From: Desulfobacterales bacterium
Lineage (GTDB): Bacteria; Desulfobacterota; Desulfobacteria; Desulfobacterales; JAAELO01
Assembly: GCA_024226555.1 (NCBI GenBank)
Contig: JAAELO010000700.1
Coordinates: forward strand, 1-52,295
Direction of reading: 5' to 3'
Length of the DNA: 52,295 bases
Every line of letters starts with the position of its first letter. The first letter of the stretch is position 1. Both the position numbers and the translations under genes were made by a program. This document shows positions 9,281-17,412 of the stretch, one piece after another. Below the pieces are notes generated by a model. The model was not told where the DNA came from. It did not search any database and was given only the letters and a program-made list of their open reading frames with translations.

Positions 9281-10558
9281 TCATCTTTGCTGAAATATGC
9301 TTTGCCCTAAAAGAATTTCATAAGCACGACTTACCTGATTATCCCTCAACAGATTCTCTGTGCTTAAACCAAATCTGTTCTTTATTTTGGTTTTAACACT
9401 TGTTGGTTTTTTGGAAATAGCCTTCAGGTGGTTCTTGAGATCCCTTTCCCTCAAGCCATATTCCTCTCTTTCACTTTTCTTCAGGCGTTTATATGGAAGG
9501 TAAAGATCTGGCTCAATACCAAGAGCCTGTATAGAAGTTCCTTTTGGGGTATAATATCTTGCAATTGTATATTTTATGGCATAACCACCCCGTAATGGCT
9601 TAATTGTTTGAACGGAACCTTTTCCAAAAGACGTGGTTCCTAATATTAAAGCCCGCTTGTGATCCTTTAAGGCACCAGCTACAATTTCTGATGCGCTGGC
9701 ACTACCTCCGTTTATTAAAACCACTATAGGGTAATTTCCATTTGTTCTTTTATGTGCCTGCCAAACCTGATTGCTATTACCGGCATGATTTCTAATAGAT
9801 ACTATTATACCTCTATTTATAAAGAGATCAGATACTTTAATTGCCTGATTTAAAAGGCCTCCTGGGTTATTTCTCAGGTCCAGAACCAAACCCTTCAAAG
9901 GTTTTCTTTTTTGATTTATCTTTCTAAGGGCTTTTTCAAGATCTTCTGTGGTATTTTCATTAAAATTAGAGATACTAACATATCCAAAACCCTGTTTGAT
10001 ATATGCATATTTTACAGTATCATTGGGGATTTCATCTCGAACTAATCTAACATCAAAAGGTTCCGGTACTTCTTTTCTGATTATAGTAATTACAAGAGAA
10101 GTCCCTTTCTTGCCCTTAATTTTGTTTACGGCTTCTTCGGATGTCATAGTATCTGTTAAAATACCATCCACCTTAAAAATAATATCTCCAGCTTTTAAAC
10201 CAGCCTTGTCAGCAGGTGTATCCTCAATTGGAGAAACAATTATTAATTTCCCCTTACGCATTGTTATTTCTATTCCAATGCCTGTAAAACGCCCTTTAGT
10301 ATCATCCTGAAGAGCTTTAAATGCAGAAGGAGTCAGAAATGATGAATGGGGGTCCAGATTTTGAACCATTCCTGAGATAGCCATCTGAATTAATTTATCC
10401 GACTCAACCGGATCAACATAGTTTTTACTTATCTCATCAAGTACGTCTGTAAATATCTTAAGTTTCTTATAGGTCTTTTCCTGATCAGCATAACTACTTG
10501 TGGTAAAAAGAGTTATAGAAATTAATATTAAAAATATCTTTTTAAAGCTCAGATTCAT
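9281..10558 (-). CDS. ctpA: C-terminal processing peptidase, S41 family (CtpA)
   Basis: A 425-residue periplasmic protease. I use the ATG at 10558 (MNLSFKKIF) because AGGAG lies about 5 bases upstream; the longer reading would run into the upstream gene. A signal peptide (IFLILISITLFTTSSYA) is followed by an N-terminal helical part, a PDZ domain (about 85-170, GIGIEITMRKGKL, ADKAGLKAGDIIFKVDG) and the S41 protease core. The catalytic serine is in GGSASASEIV and the lysine in TTSFGKGSVQ. CtpA proteases process or degrade envelope proteins, including cell-wall hydrolases, which fits its place directly after envC. Confidence 0.93.
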   Translation of the reverse strand: MNLSFKKIFLILISITLFTTSSYADQEKTYKKLKIFTDVLDEISKNYVDPVESDKLIQMAISGMVQNLDPHSSFLTPSAFKALQDDTKGRFTGIGIEITMRKGKLIIVSPIEDTPADKAGLKAGDIIFKVDGILTDTMTSEEAVNKIKGKKGTSLVITIIRKEVPEPFDVRLVRDEIPNDTVKYAYIKQGFGYVSISNFNENTTEDLEKALRKINQKRKPLKGLVLDLRNNPGGLLNQAIKVSDLFINRGIIVSIRNHAGNSNQVWQAHKRTNGNYPIVVLINGGSASASEIVAGALKDHKRALILGTTSFGKGSVQTIKPLRGGYAIKYTIARYYTPKGTSIQALGIEPDLYLPYKRLKKSEREEYGLRERDLKNHLKAISKKPTSVKTKIKNRFGLSTENLLRDNQVSRAYEILLGQSIFQQR

Positions 10559-10568
10559 TAGGGCTCCT

Positions 10569-11957
10569 TTATCCATTTTTAAGCCATTTTATAGGATCAA
10601 TTGGTTTACCATGATGCCTGATTTCAAAATGAAGACCTGACCCGGAGATCGATCCTGTATCTCCTACAGTTGCAATCACATCACCTTTTTCTATTTTCTC
10701 TCCCTTGGATTTAAAAAGCTCTTCCATATGAGCATAGAGTGTATAGTAATGATTTCCATGGTTGATAATCATCATATTTCCGTAGCCTTTAAACCAGCTC
10801 GCAAACATAATTTCCCCCCCAAAAACTGCCTGGACAGGGTCCCCTCTTTGTGCTTTTATCTTAATTCCACTTTTGAATGTAACAATATTATATTTGCTAC
10901 TTCTGTTTGCACCATAAAAGGAGATAATTCGTCCCTTGACAGGCATTTCAAGCGTACCTTTTGAAAAACCGAAATTTGATTTTTTTGGGCTCTTCTTTTT
11001 CTTATAGATATCGATAGAGATAGATGATATTTTGTCATCAAGAGCAAGGCTTGCTTTCTCAAGAGCTTTAATAGCTTCAATTCTTGAGCTTTTCCTACTT
11101 CTTATTACAGAAAGAAACTTGCTCCTTTCCCTTCTTTCAATATTAAAGGAATCCTGTTTGCTTTCGTACTCCTGCTTAAGCGCACCAATTCTCTGGTTTT
11201 TATTAGCCAGGTTGTTTTGCAGGTTAAGTAGCTTTAACATATCCTTATTTCTCTTATTAAACAACGCAAGATCGCTTTTAACAAACCTTAAAATTGCTTT
11301 TTCCCTAATCATGAAGTCATATACTGAGTCAGCGGAGGCGAGAAAGTTCATTGTTCCAGCTCGCTTTAATTTATAAAAGGCTATTATTCTTTTGCTTATA
11401 TATACTTCGATTTTTTGTATTTCTGAAAGTAATTTTTTCTCTTTTCCTTCTATTAAGCGTATTTGCCTGTTGGTCTTTCGGAGTTTTTTTTTCAGGGTTG
11501 CTATCTTAAGTCTGTTTCTGTTTAAAGACTGATCAATATCACTTAATAAGTTTACAAGACCCTTCTCTTTATTCTTGTACTCTTTAATGAGTTTAAGGTT
11601 ATTCTGAATTTTATTATCAATTGTTTTGGCTCTTTCTCTGGCATTTCTGAGACGACCTGTTGTTGTTTTATCAAAAATCTTAACATATCGTTCATCGGAG
11701 TGAAGATAACCCTTCATACCTTTATATGAAATTTCTAGCCAACTTCCCTGATATCCATCAATAGTAAACCTACTGCCCTTTTTTAACATAAATTTATGGG
11801 GAGAGTTAACATTGGCTTTTGCTCTTACCCTAAGAGCCTTAACCAACACTAATCCATAGGGATCACCAGCATAAAGATTATCCATGAACAATAATAAAAT
11901 GGTGACAATAATAAATAGATTTATCCGGATTTTTAGATTTTTTTTAATAAAAAACAT
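10569..11957 (-). CDS. envC: EnvC-like murein hydrolase activator with SH3 domain and degenerate M23 domain
   Basis: The protein is 462 residues from the ATG at 11957, which lies 5 bases after the ftsX stop. A signal anchor (LFIIVTILLLFMDNLYAG) is followed by a bacterial SH3 domain (LRVRAKANV, GSWLEISYKGMKGYL), a long coiled coil (about 110-330, rich in K, E, L and R) and a C-terminal LytM/M23 domain (VKGRIISFYG to LHFEIRHHGKPIDP). The catalytic sites are eroded: the first motif reads FKSGIKI in place of HxGxD, and the HxH motif reads GLH. It is therefore probably an amidase activator like E. coli EnvC. The ftsE-ftsX-envC order means FtsEX would drive it at the septum. Confidence 0.9.
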   Translation of the reverse strand: MFFIKKNLKIRINLFIIVTILLLFMDNLYAGDPYGLVLVKALRVRAKANVNSPHKFMLKKGSRFTIDGYQGSWLEISYKGMKGYLHSDERYVKIFDKTTTGRLRNARERAKTIDNKIQNNLKLIKEYKNKEKGLVNLLSDIDQSLNRNRLKIATLKKKLRKTNRQIRLIEGKEKKLLSEIQKIEVYISKRIIAFYKLKRAGTMNFLASADSVYDFMIREKAILRFVKSDLALFNKRNKDMLKLLNLQNNLANKNQRIGALKQEYESKQDSFNIERRERSKFLSVIRSRKSSRIEAIKALEKASLALDDKISSISIDIYKKKKSPKKSNFGFSKGTLEMPVKGRIISFYGANRSSKYNIVTFKSGIKIKAQRGDPVQAVFGGEIMFASWFKGYGNMMIINHGNHYYTLYAHMEELFKSKGEKIEKGDVIATVGDTGSISGSGLHFEIRHHGKPIDPIKWLKNG

Positions 11958-11962
11958 ATGAA

Positions 11963-12844
11963 CTACTTTTTTAAAAATTGCCTTACTGAAATATAACACC
12001 CAAGCCATCCTGCAAAAACACTGCAAAACAGTATTTCCAATAAAACTTCAAGTGATAAAAAGTTGATCTGAATAAAGCCCTGAGATGAAAAATCAGCTTC
12101 AAAGTTTGAATTGAAAGTTAAAAACATGATAAACAGGAGCATAAGCCCAATGATACCACCTATGGTACCCTGAAAAACACCTTCATAGTAAAATGGCCTT
12201 TTAATGAACCAGTCTTCAGCCCCCACAAGTCTCATTATTTCAATCTCTTTTCTCCTTGAGTATAGTGACAACCTGATTGTATTTATAATTATAAAAATTG
12301 ATACCATAAAGAAAACACTTCCCATGCCGATACTTACAAAACGAAACAAGCTAATTAAACTTGAAAATTTTTCCAGCCAGGATTTGCCATACTCAACCTC
12401 ATCCACAGCTGAAAGTTTTTCAATCTTCAGAGCCAGCTTTTTTATTCCCTCCCAGTTATGGGATTTTTTTGTAAGATATATTTCAAATGAAGCAGGGAGA
12501 AGATTTTCCTTTAAGTCATCAAGATATGTCTGGTTTTTCATTTGGGTTTTTAATATCTCAAGAGCTTTGTTGCTTGAGATATAAACAACATCTGAAACAC
12601 CACCTAACTTTTCAATCTTTCTTCTTACATCATCTTTTTTTGTCTCGCTGATACCTTTGTCAAGGTAGGTGATTATTCTAATTTCATCCTTAAAAGATGT
12701 TATGATGTTATTCGCATTTTCAACAAACAGCAGAAGTGAACTTATAATAAGAACTGAAAAACAGATTGTAACTACCGTAACAGTGTTAAGAAATTTGTTG
12801 TTTTTGAAATCTCGTAGTGTCTGGTTTAAATAATAAAACATCAT
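11963..12844 (-). CDS. ftsX: Cell division ABC transporter-like permease FtsX
   Basis: A 293-residue inner-membrane protein with the FtsX topology. The first helix is near 20-45 (TVVTICFSVLIISSLLLFV). The large extracellular loop (about 46-165) has a DVVYISSNKAL segment, followed by three C-terminal helices (VSIGMGSVFFMVSIFIII, GGIIGLMLLFIMFL and the final VLLEILFCSVFAGWLGCYIS). FtsX couples FtsE ATP hydrolysis to activation of EnvC and amidases at the septum. It lies 10 bases after ftsE and abuts envC, so translation is probably coupled. Confidence 0.94.
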   Translation of the reverse strand: MMFYYLNQTLRDFKNNKFLNTVTVVTICFSVLIISSLLLFVENANNIITSFKDEIRIITYLDKGISETKKDDVRRKIEKLGGVSDVVYISSNKALEILKTQMKNQTYLDDLKENLLPASFEIYLTKKSHNWEGIKKLALKIEKLSAVDEVEYGKSWLEKFSSLISLFRFVSIGMGSVFFMVSIFIIINTIRLSLYSRRKEIEIMRLVGAEDWFIKRPFYYEGVFQGTIGGIIGLMLLFIMFLTFNSNFEADFSSQGFIQINFLSLEVLLEILFCSVFAGWLGCYISVRQFLKK

Positions 12845-12854
12845 TAATCCTATT

Positions 12855-13544
12855 TTACATTATAATTCTGCCATCTTTCAAATTAATTATTCGCCCGCCG
12901 GTTTTCTCAATCAGTCCAGAGTCGTGAGTTGCAACAATTACAGTAGCTCCCTTAATATGAAAACTTTTTAAAAGGTCCATTATGGTTTCTGCCGATTCAG
13001 AATCAAGGCTACCTGTGGGCTCATCAGCAAAAATAATTTGTGGTTCGCCAACAACAGCTCTTGCAACGGCAACTCTTTGTTGTTCCCCACCAGAAAGGCC
13101 TACCGGGTAAGAATCTTTTTTGCTCTCCAAACCAATAATCCTTAAAACAGATCTCACTTTTTTCTGTATGTATGATTTCTTTTTACCAGAAACTTCAAGC
13201 ACAAGTGCCACATTTTCAAAAACAGTTTTTGTTGGAATAAGTTTAAAATCCTGAAATACAACACCGATTTTTCTTCTTAAAAAAGGAACTTTCTTTTTTG
13301 ATAATCTTGAGTAGTTAATACCATCTACTAAAATCTGACCTTCTGAAGCATCTATTTTTTTGTAGAGTAATTCAAAAAGTGTTGATTTTCCAGCACCGGA
13401 CGGACCAATAAAATAAACGAACTCATTTCTTTTGATATCAAAGGATAGATCATATAAAGCACATTTTCCACCAAATCTTTTATAAAGGTGAAAAACTCTT
13501 ACTATGGAATCCTTCGAAATATCTTCAACTAATTTATCATCCAT
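12855..13544 (-). CDS. ftsE: Cell division ATP-binding protein FtsE
   Basis: A 229-residue ABC ATPase. Walker A is GPSGAGKS (residues 47-54), the Q-loop is VVFQDFKL, the signature LSGGEQQRVAVARA, Walker B IIFADEPTGSLD, and the switch histidine is in VATHDSG. About 14 extra N-terminal residues (MDDKLVEDISKDS) precede the usual start of FtsE. It is the first gene of a minus-strand operon ftsE-ftsX-envC-ctpA, with a divergent gap to pyrE on the other side. It energises septal amidase activation. Confidence 0.95.
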   Translation of the reverse strand: MDDKLVEDISKDSIVRVFHLYKRFGGKCALYDLSFDIKRNEFVYFIGPSGAGKSTLFELLYKKIDASEGQILVDGINYSRLSKKKVPFLRRKIGVVFQDFKLIPTKTVFENVALVLEVSGKKKSYIQKKVRSVLRIIGLESKKDSYPVGLSGGEQQRVAVARAVVGEPQIIFADEPTGSLDSESAETIMDLLKSFHIKGATVIVATHDSGLIEKTGGRIINLKDGRIIM

Positions 13545-13796
13545 AATCTTTGAAATTGACCCTGAGCTAATTTATTGATAAATAACTAAAAAAGTCAGGA
13601 AATGCCTCCCCTGGTTTTTCCTACTTAAAGTCTCTGCTGAGTGTAATAATATACCAATTTCCCATTCAGTAGGGGCTTTGAAGAAATATTAATTAAAAAA
13701 GCATCTATATATATATTACTGGTTGAGCAAAATATCAAATAAAGATGAAAAAATGATGTCATGGGGTTTAAAATTTTAAAAAGCCAAGGAAAAAAA

Positions 13797-14339
13797 ATGA
13801 AAAACGAACTGATCAGAATAATCAAAGAAAAATCATTTAAACACACAGATGAACCCACTTTTAAACTGGCATCAGGTCAAATGAGCAGATTTTATGTCAA
13901 CTGCAAGCCGACAATTCTTCATCCAAGGGGTATGTACCTTGTGGGAAATCTTGTTTTAGATGCTGTATCAAATATCGATATAGCTGCTGTAGGTGGCCTT
14001 ACTTTTGGAGCAGACCCGATATCTGTTGCTACTTCCTTTGCATCAGAACTACGTAAAACACCTTTAAAAGCTTTTTCCATTAGAAAAGAACAAAAAGACC
14101 ATGGAATTATTAAATGGGTTGAAGGAGATCTTGAAAAGGGCGATAAAGTTGCAATTTTAGAAGATGTTATTACCACTGGAGGATCCACAATAAAAGCGAT
14201 TGAAAGGGCACGAATCGAAGGCCTTGAAGTTGTCAAAGTTATAACTTTAATAGATAGAATGGAAGGTGGTATTGAAAAAATTAAGGAGTATGTCTCCGAT
14301 GTTTCTTCAATTATAACAAGGGAAGAGTTGATGAGGTAG
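13797..14339 (+). CDS. pyrE: Orotate phosphoribosyltransferase
   Basis: A 180-residue enzyme that joins orotate and PRPP to orotidine monophosphate in pyrimidine synthesis. The start at 13797 is preferred over the longer reading from 13761 because AAGGA lies 6 bases before it and [14 protein letters not shown] matches the family N-terminus. The PRPP-binding loop is [18 protein letters not shown]. Other family features are [14 protein letters not shown] and [11 protein letters not shown]. It is a single gene between ftsE (divergent) and queD (convergent). Confidence 0.94.
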   Translation: MKNELIRIIKEKSFKHTDEPTFKLASGQMSRFYVNCKPTILHPRGMYLVGNLVLDAVSNIDIAAVGGLTFGADPISVATSFASELRKTPLKAFSIRKEQKDHGIIKWVEGDLEKGDKVAILEDVITTGGSTIKAIERARIEGLEVVKVITLIDRMEGGIEKIKEYVSDVSSIITREELMR

Positions 14340-14345
14340 GCTTAT

Positions 14346-14448
14346 AAAAAATCTTCATTTACGACGTTAAATTTTGTTTTCAGGCCTCGACGTATAACAC
14401 AACATACGCCTGCGTTAAAAAAATTATGCCTTGTAACTGAAGTTTTTT
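14346..14448. repeat. Family 2 palindromic intergenic element, copy A
   Basis: This element of about 103 bp lies just after pyrE. The ends are inverted copies (AAAAAATCTTCATTTA at 14346-14361, TAACTGAAGTTTTTT at 14434-14448). The middle, CCTCGACGTATAACACAACATACGCC, is the reverse complement of the centre of copies C and D and in the same sense as copy B. It may also act as a pyrE terminator. Confidence 0.6.
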
Positions 14449-14465
14449 CTGCGCCCCTGAAAACT

Positions 14466-14504
14466 GAATTACAAAGGCGGTTTAAAACCGTCTTTACAGA
14501 ATTC
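14466..14504. repeat. Hairpin in the pyrE-queD gap
   Basis: AAAGGCGGTTT (14473-14483) pairs with AAAACCGTCTTT (14484-14495). GAATT/AATTC flanks extend the symmetry. Only a short T-run follows on either strand, so a terminator role is uncertain. Confidence 0.5.
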
Positions 14505-14610
14505 TTCCCTTAAAATACCTACATCCGATTTCAAACAATTTTTTATCCTTATAGAAAACAGTAGTTCGAATTTTACAAATCGATTAATTTTTATTTTGGA
14601 GTCAACGGCT

Positions 14611-14700
14611 AAGGTGGGGTTGAACCCACCTTGAATAGAAAAGATTTGATAGCGCTGAAAAAAACAATAGCATAAAAAATGCTTTGCTTTTTTATTGCGC
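14611..14700. repeat. Two further hairpins in the pyrE-queD gap
   Basis: The first hairpin is AAGGTGGG (14611-14618) / CCCACCTT (14625-14632). The second is a 22-bp imperfect inverted repeat, 14652-14673 with 14679-14700, around an AAAAA loop, with GCGC at both outer ends. Neither is coding. The second abuts family 2 copy D and may be part of it, since copy B also carries an A/T-run hairpin beside its core. Confidence 0.5.
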
Positions 14701-14704
14701 TTCA

Positions 14705-14794
14705 CATTTTCAAGGCGCCAGCGTTCCATTATTTGTGAGTCGTACCCTTTTTGTACGTCGAAAAAATAATGTGGTTGCTGCAACACAGAAAATG
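14705..14794. repeat. Family 2 palindromic intergenic element, copy D
   Basis: A 90-bp element bounded by CATTTTC and GAAAATG. The interior, CAAGGCGCCAGCGTTC, then GTGAGTCGTAC, TTTTTGTACGTCGAA and GGTTGCTGCAACAC, aligns end to end with copy C. It lies just downstream of queD. Confidence 0.6.
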
Positions 14795-14809
14795 AAGGAA
14801 TTTTGCAAG

Positions 14810-15178
14810 CTACAATATGTAAGTTGCGCAGGCGTTATCTGATTCCCAAACCCTGATTCTTGAAACTCTTATATTTTTTTCTTTAATCAACTTATTCATC
14901 TCATCAGCAAGATAAACAGCTATATTTTCTGAAGAAGGTGGAACATTCTCAAAATATGGAAGTTCATTCAGATATTTATGATCAAGTCTTTCCATAAGTT
15001 CACGAACTGCAACTTTAATTTCACCAAAATCTATTAGAACACCTGCGTCATTAAGTTTTTCACCAATAACACTTGTTTCAATTTTCCAGTTGTGTCCATG
15101 AAGATTCTCACACTTCTGCGCCACCATTTGAAGTTTATGCGCCGCTGCAAAATCTGTAACTACCTTTAATTCAAACAT
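14810..15178 (-). CDS. queD: 6-carboxytetrahydropterin synthase QueD
   Basis: A 122-residue enzyme of the queuosine/7-deazaguanine pathway that converts dihydroneopterin triphosphate to 6-carboxytetrahydropterin. The start at 15178 is set by GGAGAT 7 bases upstream, dropping four residues from the longer reading. Zinc-binding histidines are in FAAAHKL and LHGHNW. The cysteine of QKCENLHGHN, the DHKYLN stretch and PSSENIA complete the signature. No other queuosine genes are nearby, so it is an isolated pathway gene flanked by repeat clusters on both sides. Confidence 0.93.
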   Translation of the reverse strand: MFELKVVTDFAAAHKLQMVAQKCENLHGHNWKIETSVIGEKLNDAGVLIDFGEIKVAVRELMERLDHKYLNELPYFENVPPSSENIAVYLADEMNKLIKEKNIRVSRIRVWESDNACATYIL

Positions 15179-15201
15179 GATTATCTCCAATCATATATTA
15201 G

Positions 15202-15383
15202 AGGGAATCTCTAATAACTGCCTTTTGATTGAACTACAGTGGCTCTCGTTAATCAGTGTATATGTTGTGAATGCTTCGCATTACACTGAGTTGTTCCCAA
15301 AAAATAACTGTTGTAAAAATCGGACCGTTATTTTTTTATCACCCTTGTATTTCAACCAAAATTATAGTTATTAGTGGCTCCCT
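15202..15383 (+). mobile_element. MITE-like family 1 element, copy 2
   Basis: A 182-bp element between queD and dnaJ. Left end AGGGAATCTCTAATAACTGC; right end GTTATTAGTGGCTCCCT; the two are inverted repeats. The core at 15303-15332 begins AATAACTG and ends CCGTTATT. Compared with the other copies it has an extra internal stretch near 15240-15295 containing ATGCTTCGCAT. The right end lies 6 bases from the dnaJ stop. Confidence 0.75.
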
Positions 15384-15388
15384 GGATC

Positions 15389-16495
15389 CTATTGATACTC
15401 ACCCTTTAAAAGGTTCTTCAATTTATTTGAAAATTTATTAGAGTCAATTTTTTCATACTCTTTTAATAGTTTTTCCTGCTTTTTATTAACTCTTGAAGGG
15501 ATCTTTACGCTAACCTGAATTATCTGATCACCAACAACCCCACTTCTTAAGGATTTAATCCCTTCTCCACGCAACCTGAAAGTTTCTCCATGTTGAGTTC
15601 CTTTAGGGATTTTTACTTCCTCTTTACCTCTTAATGTCTGAACTTTGATCTTATCCCCTAAAATAGCCTGGGTAAAAGATATTTCAATCAGACAGATTAC
15701 GTCCGTTTCACTTCTTTGAAAATTCTTATGGGGTCTGACATTTATAAAAATGTATAGATCTCCAGGAGGGCCTCCCTGGGCACCAGCTTCTCCTTCACCA
15801 GTCAGACGCAGTCTCTGTCCACTATCAACGCCAGCTGGGATCTTAACAGAAACTTTTTTTGAAACCTCTATTTTACCTTGTCCGCGACATTCAGAGCATG
15901 GATTTTTTATAACCCTTCCTCTTCCGCCACATTGTGAACAGGTTGTTTGAATAGTGAAAAAGCCCTGGGATTGATTTTGTTTTCCAGTCCCTCTGCAATA
16001 ACTACAAACCTCAGGCTGGTGACCTGAGGCACAACCATTTCCACCACATGTACCACAATTATCAAGCTTATCCACTGTGATCTCTTTTTCAAGACCATCT
16101 ACAGCATCCATAAAATCTACGGTCATATCATATCTGAGGTCATCACCCTGACGAACTGAACTTCGCCTTCGCCCGCCACCTCTTCCAAAACCAAAAAGGC
16201 CTTCAAAAATATCACCAAAATTTGAAAAGATATCATCAAACCCACCAGAACCAGAAAAACCCTGTCCTTGAAGACCTTTGTGCCCGTACTGATCATAAAT
16301 CTGTCTTTTTTCCGGGTCATGTAAAACATCATAGGCTTCAGCAGCTTCCTTAAATTTTTCCTCAGCTTCCTTATCCCCAGGATTTTTGTCCGGATGGTAT
16401 TTAATGGCAAGTTTTCTGTAGCTCTTCTTCATCTCATCTTCCCCGGCATTCCTTTCAACACCGAGTACTTCGTAATAATCACGTTTCTCTGTCAT
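15389..16495 (-). CDS. dnaJ: Chaperone DnaJ
   Basis: A 368-residue DnaK co-chaperone. The J domain (about 5-70) has [22 protein letters not shown] and the HPD motif. A glycine/phenylalanine-rich linker with [10 protein letters not shown] follows. The zinc domain has four CxxCxGxG-type repeats ([33 protein letters not shown]), then the C-terminal substrate-binding domains ([15 protein letters not shown]). All domains are intact. No dnaK or grpE is adjacent in this window. The divergent menG/ubiE shares the 107-base upstream region, which has a small TAACAACATTGTTA palindrome at 16533-16546. Confidence 0.96.
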   Translation of the reverse strand: MTEKRDYYEVLGVERNAGEDEMKKSYRKLAIKYHPDKNPGDKEAEEKFKEAAEAYDVLHDPEKRQIYDQYGHKGLQGQGFSGSGGFDDIFSNFGDIFEGLFGFGRGGGRRRSSVRQGDDLRYDMTVDFMDAVDGLEKEITVDKLDNCGTCGGNGCASGHQPEVCSYCRGTGKQNQSQGFFTIQTTCSQCGGRGRVIKNPCSECRGQGKIEVSKKVSVKIPAGVDSGQRLRLTGEGEAGAQGGPPGDLYIFINVRPHKNFQRSETDVICLIEISFTQAILGDKIKVQTLRGKEEVKIPKGTQHGETFRLRGEGIKSLRSGVVGDQIIQVSVKIPSRVNKKQEKLLKEYEKIDSNKFSNKLKNLLKGEYQ

Positions 16496-16608
16496 TTATA
16501 TTCCCAATTTCTGGTTTTTTTTATACATTGTCTTAACAACATTGTTATGATAATTGGATTTTTATTAAAAACTAACCATAAAAAATAAGGTCAATTTAAA
16601 GGATGTCA

Positions 16609-17307
16609 ATGAAGAATAATGAACTTCCGTTTGTAAAAGATATGTTTGATACCATAGCTCCAAAGTACGATTTTCTTAATCGCAGCTTGAGTATGAGGAG
16701 GGATGTGTATTGGAGAAGAAAAATGGTAGAAGCAGCAAATATCCCGGATAATGGGAATGTTTTAGATGTTGCATGCGGAACCTGTGATGTCCCACTTGAA
16801 GTAATGAAACAGAAAGAAGGCCTTGCTACGGTTATTGGTGCAGATTTTTCACCAGGTATGCTTATTCTTGGAAAAGAGAAGATTCAAAAATTTAAAGAAA
16901 AAATTTCGATTTTAGCTGGTGATGCACTTTCTCTTCCATTTAAAGACAAAACTTTTAATTCTGTTACTATTGCCTTTGGTATCAGAAATATTATGGATAA
17001 GGAAAAAGCTATTTTATCTTTCCATTCCTGCCTGAAAGAGGATGGTACTCTTGCAGTATTGGAATTTTCTACACCATCCAACCGGTTATTAAATTACCTG
17101 TATATGCTATATTTTAAAAAGATACTTCCAAAAATAGGTGCTATTATTTCTAAAGATAAACATGCATATACCTATCTTCCGGATTCAGTAATAAATTTTC
17201 CATCCGCTGAAGATTTTGCAAAAGTAATAGAAAATTGCGGATTTAAAGATGTTAAGTTTAAAAAAATGACTTTTGGGATAGTAACGCTTTTTACAGGAAA
17301 GAAATAA
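16609..17307 (+). CDS. ubiE: Demethylmenaquinone/ubiquinone methyltransferase
   Basis: A 232-residue SAM-dependent methyltransferase that adds the last methyl group in quinone synthesis; in an anaerobe the product is menaquinone. The ATG at 16609 is preferred over one at 16603, since AAAGG precedes it by 6 bases. Signatures are MFDTIAPKYDFLNRSLS, the SAM loop VLDVACGTCDVPLEV (C where G is usual in GCGTG-type loops) and FGIRNIMDKEKA. It is monocistronic and convergent with nadB. Menaquinone would supply electrons to the DsrMKJOP complex. Confidence 0.92.
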   Translation: MKNNELPFVKDMFDTIAPKYDFLNRSLSMRRDVYWRRKMVEAANIPDNGNVLDVACGTCDVPLEVMKQKEGLATVIGADFSPGMLILGKEKIQKFKEKISILAGDALSLPFKDKTFNSVTIAFGIRNIMDKEKAILSFHSCLKEDGTLAVLEFSTPSNRLLNYLYMLYFKKILPKIGAIISKDKHAYTYLPDSVINFPSAEDFAKVIENCGFKDVKFKKMTFGIVTLFTGKK

Positions 17308-17412
17308 CGATCAAAAGTAGGTGATTGAGCTTTTGTACAAAGTTCAATCAAAAACTTTATGATTTTGAGAACGAAATAAATAACTATTAAAGTTTATAAA
17401 GATACCCAATAT

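Noticed and set aside
14469-14786. 105-codon minus-strand ORF in the pyrE-queD gap
   Set aside because: It runs across several palindromes and family 2 copy D, with no ribosome binding site; explained by repeats.
17322-17350. Hairpin TGATTGA/TCAATCA between ubiE and nadB
   Set aside because: No T-run on either strand in the right place, so not called a terminator.
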